Source: Actinomycetota bacterium
GTDB lineage: Bacteria; Actinomycetota; Humimicrobiia; Humimicrobiales; Humimicrobiaceae
DNA length: 16,966 nucleotides
Assembly (NCBI GenBank): GCA_016870675.1
Contig: VGAU01000009.1
Location: 1 to 16,966, forward strand
Reading direction: 5' to 3'
Shown here: positions 9,701 to 15,739 of the stretch, one piece after another
How the letters are laid out: each line of letters starts with the position of its first letter
Position numbering within the stretch: the stretch's first letter is position 1
Translations under genes and position numbers: made by a program
Notes under the pieces: generated by a model
The model's input: only the letters and a program-made list of their open reading frames with translations
Told to the model about the DNA's origin: nothing
Database searches by the model: none

Positions 9701-10135
9701 GGATTCTGGCATTAAATTTAGCAAAGAATTGCTGGTAGCAATAATAAAAAATGGACTGGTGGAACTATTAATATTCGATAAGTTTTTAACGATATTAAGC
9801 CTTCTTGAAAGGTTTTCTGCAGCAGTAACTTTATTTTTATAGAAAATGTTATTTCCAAGACTGGGAAAATTAAATATTTTAACCTCTGGAATAATACATT
9901 TTATTTCCTTTTCCAGCTCATAAGCTCTCTCCAGGGTCGATGTAATTACCAGAACCGGTATATTGAAAGACTTTAAAAAAGCACTTATTGTAAAAGGCCA
10001 GATATTCTCATCAGCAATTAAGGTATCAAGACTGACACCTTCACCTTTTTTATCTTCAGTATTTGCTCTTTCATATTTTTCTATAAACTGCTGCCACTGC
10101 TTTTCACTTGTAAAATTTTCTAAAAACATTGCCAT
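6761..10135 (-). CDS. mfd: Transcription-repair coupling factor Mfd
   Basis: A 1124-aa DNA translocase that removes RNA polymerase stalled at lesions and recruits UvrA. Domains in order are the UvrB-like N-terminal module (about 1-350, with GEFSIRGEVVDIF near 185), the RNA polymerase-interacting CarD-like domain (FKPGEYIVHKNHGIGKYI near 470), the RecG-like helicase core and the C-terminal TRCF autoinhibitory domain (about 980-1090). The helicase motifs are intact: Walker A GDVGFGKT (615-622), DEEQ (716-719), TLSATPIPRTLY and QLRGRVGR. The length is normal for the family. The start at ATG 10135 has no clear Shine-Dalgarno, and a second in-frame ATG lies two codons later. It follows pth after a 246-nt gap that may contain a promoter (TATAAT at 10172-10167). 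Confidence 0.97.
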   Translation of the reverse strand: MAMFLENFTSEKQWQQFIEKYERANTEDKKGEGVSLDTLIADENIWPFTISAFLKSFNIPVLVITSTLERAYELEKEIKCIIPEVKIFNFPSLGNNIFYKNKVTAAENLSRRLNIVKNLSNINSSTSPFFIIATSNSLLNLMPESKVDRLESIKILAGSEYDRDQLISKFTNSGYERVHRVYDRGEFSIRGEVVDIFDIAGENPARIDFLGDEVEKIFFYDISSQKLVKKLDKISIFPNTNPWKIKEIGSIKLPEKMVSFIDLLKKNIPKLAVIFCDPIEIYLKIRSDIDILHKVFDRDKDILATASKEIASSYLVKKDFLEKEDFYLKLNIVSTKEQATSKSEFNLQKITRQKKSFGNSIVFIRNIKEDLKSGKKVIISIDGSKRRKKIEELFLGSSVSYNYLRTGVEVKYNLLEPSVASISGVRLYRGYQSRDISLYGELDIYDQMQYQISEKKISTGSEFEYFKPGEYIVHKNHGIGKYIDIISKQIGGYKREYFLIEYANNDKLYVPTWQADRISKYIGAKKPVVTPLNSKQWDSLRRRVRRSVYKFTIDLAKLYAERDSTSGYAFPADSPWQKEIEDLFPFKETPDQIKAINYVKDAMRKPKPMDTLVIGDVGFGKTEVAVRAAFKAIENGKQVLMLVPTTILADQHYQTFSERYKNYPVILEVLSRFRARKKQKDIVKDFNDGKIDMIIGTHRILQEDIMPKDLGLIIVDEEQKFGVGSKEKIKLLKTEVDVLTLSATPIPRTLYMSLTGVRDIVLIETHPEGRNPIETFVGEIDYQVVRRAIERELARAGQVYYVYNRISGIENKKIQLQQLVPEARVAMTHGQMDGSRIEKIMSDFINKKYDILLTTSIIESGMDIGNVNTLIVENSHLFGLSQLYQLRGRVGRSFERAYSYLFYPGRGNLSLPAFQRLKTLKEYTDLGSGYNIAMRDLEIRGAGEILGPRQHGHINSVGFDMYCQIVKEEIEKLKGKKIEEDINVQIDLPVSAYIPKSYIESERDRVNIYKVLGNAKSLSEIDQVRKNMNLRYKKAPLVVDNLVNIAKIKYLLRKARIEKFIFSREKGIYLKKVDMSQSRAREMNRKNKVLSYEPVLRQIIIKEVSKNIDLDLVLSSLNDIMSFI

Positions 10136-10381
10136 CGCTAATATTTTAAAACTGTTGTCAAGAATGATTATATAAGAAAATAATTAAAATATCCTTTCAG
10201 GGTGCAAGATGTAAGCATTAATTTTCTTCATAATTAATTTTATTCATAAATTCTGGACGAATAAAAAAATTAAAAAACTTTATAAGGAAAAATAGAGAAC
10301 TAAAAAGATAAAAGAAAGTCAAGCACAATTAATCAGAAATGTAAAATAAAAACAAGGTAAAGGGCAAAAATACAGGTGTTT
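10136..10381. other. Intergenic gap between pth and mfd
   Basis: This 246-nt gap is much longer than others in the operon. The plus strand is strongly A-rich and the transcribed minus strand T-rich, especially 10260-10380. Visible are a TATAAT (-10-like) at 10172-10167 on the minus strand without a convincing -35, and an 8-bp inverted repeat TTTTATTC (10238-10245) / GAATAAAA (10259-10266) with a 13-nt loop. I see no gene in it, only a ten-residue ATG frame on the minus strand without support. Confidence 0.4.
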
Positions 10382-10939
10382 TTAGTTATATTTATTCATA
10401 ACATATTCAATACCCTCTGTCAGGTAATCCCTTATGATATCTGTTGATCTCTGTACACCAATTTCAACTTCTTCTCTTTCTTTTTTACCAAACTCGTCAA
10501 GCACGTAATCTGCTGCATCCTGCCTGCCCGGTGGCCTCCCTACACCAAACCGGAGCCTGTCAAAATCATAGTTCCCCAGTTTATCTGCTATTGATTCCAG
10601 GCCTTTATGTCCGCCAGTACTGCCACCCGTCTTCAACCTGATCTCTCCAAATTCAATATCAATATCATCATGGATTACAAGCATTGAATTAATTTGCTTA
10701 CGTAACAAATTGTAGCACGTAGAAACTGCAGTACCACTGCTATTCATATACGTTTGGGGTTTTAAAAGTATTAATTTCTTACCATCATATGAAGATTCAG
10801 TAACTGTTGAATTAAATTTCCGGTAACAGCTTTTTTTCTCAAGACTATCTGCAAACTTATCAATAATTTTGAAACCTATATTGTGTCTTGTAAATTCATA
10901 GTCTTTCCCGGGATTGCCAAGACCAATAATTAAAATCAT
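10382..10939 (-). CDS. pth: Peptidyl-tRNA hydrolase
   Basis: A 185-aa Pth that cleaves peptidyl-tRNA released from stalled ribosomes to recycle tRNA. The catalytic set is visible: Asn9 in GLGNPG, His19 in TRHNIGF, the Asn of TYMNSSG and the Asp of HDDIDIEFG, followed by GGSTGGHKGL. Length is typical (about 185-195). The start is ATG 10939, five nt after the L25 stop, so the two are probably coupled. The order prs-L25-pth-mfd is the conserved arrangement in Firmicutes-like bacteria. Confidence 0.96.
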   Translation of the reverse strand: MILIIGLGNPGKDYEFTRHNIGFKIIDKFADSLEKKSCYRKFNSTVTESSYDGKKLILLKPQTYMNSSGTAVSTCYNLLRKQINSMLVIHDDIDIEFGEIRLKTGGSTGGHKGLESIADKLGNYDFDRLRFGVGRPPGRQDAADYVLDEFGKKEREEVEIGVQRSTDIIRDYLTEGIEYVMNKYN

Positions 10940-10944
10940 AATAA

Positions 10945-11676
10945 TTATTTTTCCCTGGAACCTTTTTCTCTGGAGTGTCCTTCTTCCTTTTGCTTTACCT
11001 TCTCTTCTTCCGGTTCCACTTTCTCTTTACCAATTACCTCAGGTTCAACAACTTTCTCAGCCTCTTCTTCAGTAACCAATTCTTCTTCTTTTAGCTGGGT
11101 TGGATGAATTATTGAAACTACTACTTCTTCAGGGTCATTCAATATTTTTATTTTATCAGAAATATTAATATCTGAGACCCTAATCGTTACACCCATATCC
11201 AGATCTTTTATATCATATTCGATATACTCTGAAATATCTGCAGGAAGACAGGAAATGTGTAGTTCTCTTAAGCCGTGCTGCAGAACACCGCCACCCTCTT
11301 TAATTCCCACAGCTACTTCTTCATTGATAATATGGATAGGAACAGTAGTTTCAATTTCCTTCTCCATCTGTATTCTTAAAAAATCCACATTCAGAAATTC
11401 TCTGGTGATGGGATCTCTCTGAAATTCTTTTATTAAAACTGTTTCTTTCTTATTCTTTTTTGCACCATCTATATGCATATCAAAAATTAGGCTGTAAATG
11501 CTTCTGCCTTTTAACAGGCCTTTAAATTCTTTTTCCCTTATCTTAACACTAACTGGCTCTTCTTTTAAACCATATACAACTGCAGGTATATAATGTTTAT
11601 TTCTCAATCTTCTTGATGCATTACTTTTTATCTCACTGTCATTTCTTTTTTCTACCGCCAAAGCTATATTTTCCAT
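10945..11676 (-). CDS. rplY: Large-subunit ribosomal protein bL25 (CTC/TL5 type)
   Basis: A 243-aa long-form bL25. The N-terminal 5S rRNA-binding domain (about 1-95) includes RLRNKHYIPAVVYG and ends in REFLNVDFLRI. The C-terminal TL5 beta domain (about 96-190) includes GIKEGGGVLQHGLRELHISCLP. A tail from about residue 200 is almost only Glu, Lys, Val and Arg and is likely disordered; it is longer than in many homologues. CTC-type proteins bind 5S rRNA in the central protuberance and are linked to general stress in Bacillus. It lies 31 nt after prs and 5 nt before pth, in an operon joining nucleotide supply with translation. ATG 11676 is preceded by AGGTAGGTG. Confidence 0.94.
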   Translation of the reverse strand: MENIALAVEKRNDSEIKSNASRRLRNKHYIPAVVYGLKEEPVSVKIREKEFKGLLKGRSIYSLIFDMHIDGAKKNKKETVLIKEFQRDPITREFLNVDFLRIQMEKEIETTVPIHIINEEVAVGIKEGGGVLQHGLRELHISCLPADISEYIEYDIKDLDMGVTIRVSDINISDKIKILNDPEEVVVSIIHPTQLKEEELVTEEEAEKVVEPEVIGKEKVEPEEEKVKQKEEGHSREKGSREK

Positions 11677-11707
11677 CTATTGCTACACCTACCTTTATTT
11701 TTACAAA

Positions 11708-12676
11708 TTAAACTAAACCTTCACCCTTAAACAACTCGCTTACAGACTTGCAATAATAAACTTTTTTTATAGTTTTTGCAAGCAGAGGTGCAATGGAAAG
11801 AACTTTTATCTTATCAGATTTACATTCTTTATTTAATGGAATAGTATCCATCACTACTATCTCTTCAACTTTTGTATTTTCAAATTCTTTTATAGCATTA
11901 CCCGAAAAAATAGGATGAGTCGCGCCAATATAAACTTTCTTTACCCTATGTCTTATTAACATATCAATAGCCTTTAGTATTGTACCGCCGGTATCTATCA
12001 TATCATCAAAAATTATGACCTCTTTTCCTTCTACATCTCCTACTATGTGTTCTATTTCCGCCATATTAGGAGCAGGCCTTCTTTTATCCAGTATGGCAAG
12101 AGGAAAATGAAGTCTTTTAGCAAAAATACTTGCTCTTTTTACACCTCCTACATCAGGACTTACCACTACACCATTCTTAATTTCTTTCTCTTTAAAATAC
12201 TTGGCTATTATAGGTATGGCAGTAACGTGGTCTACCGGTATATCAAAGAAACCCTGAATAGTAGCAGAGTGCAGGTCAACAAGTATGGCCCTATCCATTC
12301 CTGCTACTGAAAGCAAATTAGCAAATAATTTTGCACTTATTGATTCCCTCCCTTCTGCTTTTTTATCCTGACGCGCATATCCATAATGAGGAATCACAGC
12401 ATTTATCACCCCCGCAGATGCCCTTTTCAGGGCATCTATCATTATGAGTAATTCCATTATATTATCACTTACAGGTTCACAACATGTTTGCACCACAAAT
12501 ACATCTGCGCCCCTTACACTTTCATCAAACTTTACATATATCTCGCCGTTTTTAAATTTAGTTCTGGTAACTTTTCCGGCATTTATTCCAAGTTCTTCTG
12601 CAATCTTATCTGTCAGACCAGGATAAGATGACCCTGAAAAGAGCATCATTCTTTTATTGCTTTTATTTTCTTTCAT
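11708..12676 (-). CDS. prs: Ribose-phosphate pyrophosphokinase (PRPP synthetase)
   Basis: A 322-aa class I PRPP synthetase that transfers pyrophosphate from ATP to ribose 5-phosphate, making PRPP for purine, pyrimidine, His, Trp and NAD synthesis. Motifs are SGSSYPGL at the N-terminus, the ATP-binding loop HYGYARQDKK near residue 105, the metal-binding LVDLHSATIQGFF with its His, the catalytic KR flap in SPDVGGVKRA, and the PRPP loop FDDMIDTGGTI (about 223-233). All are intact and the length is normal (about 315-320). ATG 12676 has AAGG eight bases upstream. The gene follows glmU by 19 nt. Confidence 0.97.
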   Translation of the reverse strand: MKENKSNKRMMLFSGSSYPGLTDKIAEELGINAGKVTRTKFKNGEIYVKFDESVRGADVFVVQTCCEPVSDNIMELLIMIDALKRASAGVINAVIPHYGYARQDKKAEGRESISAKLFANLLSVAGMDRAILVDLHSATIQGFFDIPVDHVTAIPIIAKYFKEKEIKNGVVVSPDVGGVKRASIFAKRLHFPLAILDKRRPAPNMAEIEHIVGDVEGKEVIIFDDMIDTGGTILKAIDMLIRHRVKKVYIGATHPIFSGNAIKEFENTKVEEIVVMDTIPLNKECKSDKIKVLSIAPLLAKTIKKVYYCKSVSELFKGEGLV

Positions 12677-12695
12677 ACTCCCTGCCTTAAATTAT

Positions 12696-13883
12696 TTATT
12701 CCTTTGTATTTTTTAATTTTTTTCTATCTCTATACCTGACAGCACCATCTTTTATATTTTTTTGCTCCCCACGCTCTATTGCCATAGAATTTGAAGGAAC
12801 TTTAGATTTTTTAATTTCACAAAATGCTCCAATTTTCACATTGGACCCGGTCACAGTACCGGGTCTTATATAGCTGTAGGGACCTATATTATTGTTATCT
12901 CCAATAACAGAACCGAGTATAACCGAGGCATTTATCCTGGTGCCTTCACCTATATCGGTATCCGTAACCTGACAAAAAGGACCTACTGTAGAGTTCTTTC
13001 CAATCCTGGTTTTACCCTTGATAAAACATGAGGGTTCAATTATTACATCCTTATCTATAACTACAGAGCTTTCAATATAACATGAACCAGAATCCCTTAT
13101 AGTTACCCCGTTCTTCATTAAACATTCATTAATTTTCCTTTGCATAATATTTTCTACTTCGGAAAGCTGTAATCTGTCATTTATACCCATAACCTCTAAA
13201 TAGTCTGGAGTTTTAAAACAGTTTACTTTTTTGCCATTTTTAATAAGCATTTCAATAATATCTGTCAAATAGTACTCTTTTTGGATATTTTGGGTGTTAA
13301 TCTTTTCAATATTCTCAAATAAAGATTTTGTATCAAAACAATAAATAGAAGAATTTACTTCACATATTTTTCTCTCTTCAGGGCTGACATCAGTTTCCTC
13401 AACAATCTTTATTATATTTTCATTTCTGTCTTTTATAATTCTCCCATATCCTTCCGGATCAGGAACTATGGAAGTAATCACACAGGCTGCGCTTTCGGAA
13501 TTGATTTTATTTTCAACCAATTTCCTTAAGGTTTCTATATTAACCAATGGACTATCGCCGGGTAGTATTAAAATATTCTTTCCAAAATCCTCCCACTTTC
13601 TTCTTTTTATCATACAAACAGCATGAGCAGTACCCAGCTGATTTTCCTGTGTAACAGTTTTGGTATGAGGAAAATTATTTTTTATATATTCGCTAACCAG
13701 TTCCTTCCCGTAGCCTACAACTGTAGATATATTTTTAGGATTTAATTTACTGACTAGAGACAGCATATAAAAGAGTATTGGTTGACCTAGTATTTGATGA
13801 AGTACCTTGGGAATATCTGAATTCATTCTTTTACCTTTACCGGCAGCTAAAATAACCACGCTTAAATCTTTAGAAAAGTTCAT
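12696..13883 (-). CDS. glmU: GlmU with internal deletion of the acetyltransferase active site
   Basis: GlmU normally makes UDP-GlcNAc in two steps: acetylation of GlcN-1-P by the C-terminal domain, then uridylylation by the N-terminal domain. The uridylyltransferase half (1-230) is complete, with VVILAAGKGKRM, IPKVLHQILG, QLGTAHAV and PGDSPLV. The left-handed beta helix starts near 255 and keeps YIRPG and CEIKKSK (355-361). After this the sequence jumps to VPSNSMAIERGEQ (362-374), which normally follows about 60 residues later. Missing is the segment that in E. coli holds His363, Tyr366, Asn377, Asn386 and Lys392, needed for acetyl transfer. The protein is therefore 395 aa against the usual 450-460, without a frameshift. 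It looks like a uridylyltransferase with a dead acetyltransferase domain; an assembly artefact is possible. It is the first gene of the operon. Confidence 0.9.
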   Translation of the reverse strand: MNFSKDLSVVILAAGKGKRMNSDIPKVLHQILGQPILFYMLSLVSKLNPKNISTVVGYGKELVSEYIKNNFPHTKTVTQENQLGTAHAVCMIKRRKWEDFGKNILILPGDSPLVNIETLRKLVENKINSESAACVITSIVPDPEGYGRIIKDRNENIIKIVEETDVSPEERKICEVNSSIYCFDTKSLFENIEKINTQNIQKEYYLTDIIEMLIKNGKKVNCFKTPDYLEVMGINDRLQLSEVENIMQRKINECLMKNGVTIRDSGSCYIESSVVIDKDVIIEPSCFIKGKTRIGKNSTVGPFCQVTDTDIGEGTRINASVILGSVIGDNNNIGPYSYIRPGTVTGSNVKIGAFCEIKKSKVPSNSMAIERGEQKNIKDGAVRYRDRKKLKNTKE

Positions 13884-13907
13884 TTTTTAATAAGATTCCT
13901 ACCAAGG

Positions 13908-13935
13908 ATTTTATAATATTACCTATTATTAACAA
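13908..13935 (-). promoter_or_regulatory. Candidate promoter for the glmU operon
   Basis: On the minus strand, TTGTTA (13935-13930) and TAAAAT (13913-13908) are spaced by 16 nt in the 93-nt gap between the CxxC gene and glmU. A start near 13900 would leave a very short leader. The region is so AT-rich that the match is only suggestive. Confidence 0.35.
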
Positions 13936-13976
13936 TACTAATAGATTGTAACATAAAAAATATATTTATCTAAGCA

Positions 13977-14279
13977 TTACTCCACAAATTCTCCACCGCT
14001 GATTTCCTTTGAAATAATATTAAAACCAGGTCCAAAATAGACTTCAATATGTATAAGATTATTACATTTCTCTCCAAGTATTTCCTTTCTTAAGAAATAC
14101 TCTACTCCTGGCTGGCTTTCACCCTCAGAAACTCCGGATATGTCGCTATTTTTTCTCGCTCTTACTGTAATTTTTTCACCGCATTTGTTACATCTGACCG
14201 TGAAAGTAATAAACTTAGAGGCAATGTCTCCTGCCGGTACAGTAAAAATTTTTTTTAAATTTTCTAAAAAACCACCCAT
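13977..14279 (-). CDS. Small CxxC protein of unknown function
   Basis: A 100-aa soluble protein with no signal peptide or membrane helix. It has a CNKCGE knuckle (Cys30, Cys33) on a beta strand (FITFTVRCNKCG), a second region YFLRKEILGEKC with Cys72 and nearby His77, and a closing beta segment IEVYFGPGFNIISKEISGGEF. Cys30, Cys33, Cys72 and His77 could form a zinc site, but the spacing is not that of a standard ribbon. From memory the pattern 'C..CG ... RK...G...C...IEV...F......S..I.GG.F' recurs in small uncharacterised bacterial proteins, but I cannot name a family. ATG 14279 has a strong AAGGA six bases upstream. It precedes glmU by 93 nt on the same strand. The function is unknown. Confidence 0.7.
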   Translation of the reverse strand: MGGFLENLKKIFTVPAGDIASKFITFTVRCNKCGEKITVRARKNSDISGVSEGESQPGVEYFLRKEILGEKCNNLIHIEVYFGPGFNIISKEISGGEFVE

Positions 14280-14352
14280 TTCAGTTCCTTCCCTATTTTT
14301 TATAAAATACTCTTTATCCTTAAACTATTTTACCTTAACTGGCCCCATTCTT

Positions 14353-14391
14353 GAAGAGGTTTTTAAATTTTAACAATTTAATAACCTCTTC
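14353..14391. repeat. Long inverted repeat (hairpin) upstream of mntA
   Basis: A 16-nt arm beginning GAAGAGGTT (14353-14368) pairs with a 16-nt arm ending AACCTCTTC (14376-14391), with one T-T mismatch and a 7-nt loop. On the plus strand a run of six T lies 11 nt past the stem. No plus-strand gene ends just before it, so if it is a terminator its gene is missing. It could instead be an operator or a mobile-element end. Confidence 0.6.
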
Positions 14392-14465
14392 TATATATCA
14401 TGGTTTTTTAGTATTATGAAATAGGTTAATAAAAAAAAGACACGATATACCTATTCATTATATTT

Positions 14466-14494
14466 TTGTCTTTATTAATAAAATTAAGTAGAAT
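14466..14494 (+). promoter_or_regulatory. Promoter of mntA-hepT, predicting a leaderless mRNA
   Basis: TTGTCT (14466-14471), a 17-nt spacer and TAGAAT (14489-14494) form a good sigma-70-type promoter. Initiation about seven bases past the -10 would fall at 14501-14502, immediately before the mntA ATG (14503). No Shine-Dalgarno is present, which agrees with a leaderless start. The -35 overlaps one arm of a 7-bp inverted repeat (AAAGACA 14436-14442 / TGTCTTT 14467-14473). Another 7-bp repeat (AATAGGT 14420-14426 / ACCTATT 14449-14455) lies just upstream and could be an operator. Confidence 0.5.
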
Positions 14495-14502
14495 TAAAAA
14501 AT

Positions 14503-14892
14503 ATGAATAAACATGAATTAAAAAAACTAAATAAAATATTTAAGCAATACCCCAGTCTAAAACTAGTTTATCTTTTTGGTTCACAGGTTTCAGGTAAGAC
14601 TGGACCACTTTCAGATTATGACTTTGCGTTTTATATAGATGATGAAAAGATAAAGGCACATTATACTGTTCTTGAAATTGAAGGTAAAATCAGTACTCTT
14701 TTAGCTACAGAAAAAATAGATTCAGTAATTCTAAATTATACAGATGCACCTGAACTTAAATATTCCATTATAAAAAGTGGTAAGGTTATCTATGAAATAG
14801 AACCATATAAGCTTCTTATCGAACCTAAAATATTAAATGAATATTTCGATTTTCGTTTTTTACTAAGAAAATATCAATTAACAAAGACGTAA
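14503..14892 (+). CDS. mntA: MntA-type minimal nucleotidyltransferase antitoxin
   Basis: A 129-aa protein of the minimal nucleotidyltransferase family. The signature GS-X10-DXD is exact: Gly26-Ser27, ten residues, then Asp38-Tyr39-Asp40. A third likely metal-binding Asp is Asp73 in KIDSVILN. In characterised HepT/MntA (type VII) systems this enzyme neutralises the partner HEPN toxin by transferring AMP units to a tyrosine of the toxin. The intact catalytic triad suggests the same here. The gene lies six nt before hepT and is probably read from the promoter at 14466-14494. The last roughly 25 residues are not recognisable. The neighbouring DNA carries decayed mobile genes, consistent with horizontal acquisition. 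Confidence 0.9.
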   Translation: MNKHELKKLNKIFKQYPSLKLVYLFGSQVSGKTGPLSDYDFAFYIDDEKIKAHYTVLEIEGKISTLLATEKIDSVILNYTDAPELKYSIIKSGKVIYEIEPYKLLIEPKILNEYFDFRFLLRKYQLTKT

Positions 14893-14898
14893 TATAAT

Positions 14899-15312
14899 AT
14901 GACCGGATTAGATGTAATCGAAAAAGGCATAAGTAATATAAAAAAATATCTATCTATTCTTAGTAGCTATAAAGATAAATCAATAACAGATTTACTAAAT
15001 GACTTAACATTACGTGGTGCAGCTGAGAGATATCTGTATCTTGCTGTCCAGGCAACTATTGATCTTGCAGAAGCCATAATTTCATATAAGGAATTAAGAC
15101 GCCCATCAACATTTTCCGAATCATTTGAGATTTTAAATGAGCACAATATAATTTCAAAAGAAGTAAAAACAAATATGCTTCAAATGGCAGGGTTCAGAAA
15201 CCGTCTTGCACATGATTATGGCGATATTAATTATAATGTCATCCATGACGTTTTAATAAACCGTTTGACAGATATCGAGTCATTTTTAGAAGAAATATCT
15301 AAAAAGTTGTAA
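14899..15312 (+). CDS. hepT: HepT-like HEPN-domain RNase toxin (DUF86)
   Basis: A 137-aa all-helical HEPN protein of the HepT/DUF86 family. The catalytic RX4-6H motif is intact and occurs in the full form R-X4-H-X-Y: Arg100, His105, Tyr107 (FRNRLAHDY). In studied homologues HEPN dimers cleave RNA, and this tyrosine is the residue AMPylated by MntA. All active-site and modification residues are thus present, and the module appears functional. No Shine-Dalgarno is seen, and the 6-nt gap after mntA suggests translation by reinitiation. Its stop at 15310-15312 lies directly against a truncated recombinase frame. Confidence 0.9.
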   Translation: MTGLDVIEKGISNIKKYLSILSSYKDKSITDLLNDLTLRGAAERYLYLAVQATIDLAEAIISYKELRRPSTFSESFEILNEHNIISKEVKTNMLQMAGFRNRLAHDYGDINYNVIHDVLINRLTDIESFLEEISKKL

Positions 15313-15317
15313 ATTTT

Positions 15318-15656
15318 ATATCCATACCAGACTGTCTTACTGATCTTTTAAAAGCCTGGAGAAATATAAGGCCAAAAGGAAGCTTCTTTTTCTCAACTCT
15401 TAAAGGCAAGAAACTTTCAGAGAGATACATCCAACAGATGGTTAAAAGATACGCTCAAAAAGCTGGAATTGAAAAGAAGATTTCTCCCCATATACTGGGG
15501 CATACTTACGCCACTCAATACTACAGGCATACCAAAGACATAGAGACACTAAGGCTAATCCTGGACCACTCTGATATAAGCACAACTACAATCTATATTA
15601 CCCTGGCAAATATCTACGTAGAAAACGGCATGAAATCTTTTAAAGGGTTTTTATAA
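15318..15656 (+). pseudogene. Tyrosine recombinase/integrase remnant (C-terminal third)
   Basis: An open frame of about 112 residues matches the C-terminal catalytic part of phage/XerD-type integrases, from SIPDCLTDLLKAW through LSERYIQQMVKRYAQKAG to SPHILGHTYATQYY and HSDISTTTIY. There is no start codon before Met at 15438, and the N-terminal DNA-binding domain and first catalytic Arg are absent. In the HxxR box the Arg is Gly (HILGHT in place of HxLRHT), and the usual LGHSD is LDHSD. The nucleophile Tyr (TTTIY) remains. It cannot be catalytic and is a relic of an integrated element. It begins six nt after the hepT stop, so the TA module or a deletion replaced the 5' part. Confidence 0.85.
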
Positions 15657-15697
15657 ATTGCTTTTTAGTGTTAAAATTTTCCGCATAAGGTAAATAA

Positions 15698-15739
15698 ATG
15701 AAAAACATTAAAAAGGAGTTACAATTAAAACAAAAGTAA
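15698..15739 (+). other. 13-codon ATG frame overlapping the start of the secreted-protein gene
   Basis: ATG at 15698 is preceded by AAGG at a 7-nt spacing and opens a 13-codon frame (MKNIKKELQLKQK) ending at TAA 15737-15739. The frame covers the ribosome-binding site and first codons of the next gene in another frame. It may be a translated leader, chance, or the original start of the next gene separated from it by a one-base loss in the A-rich tract 15724-15736. Confidence 0.3.
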
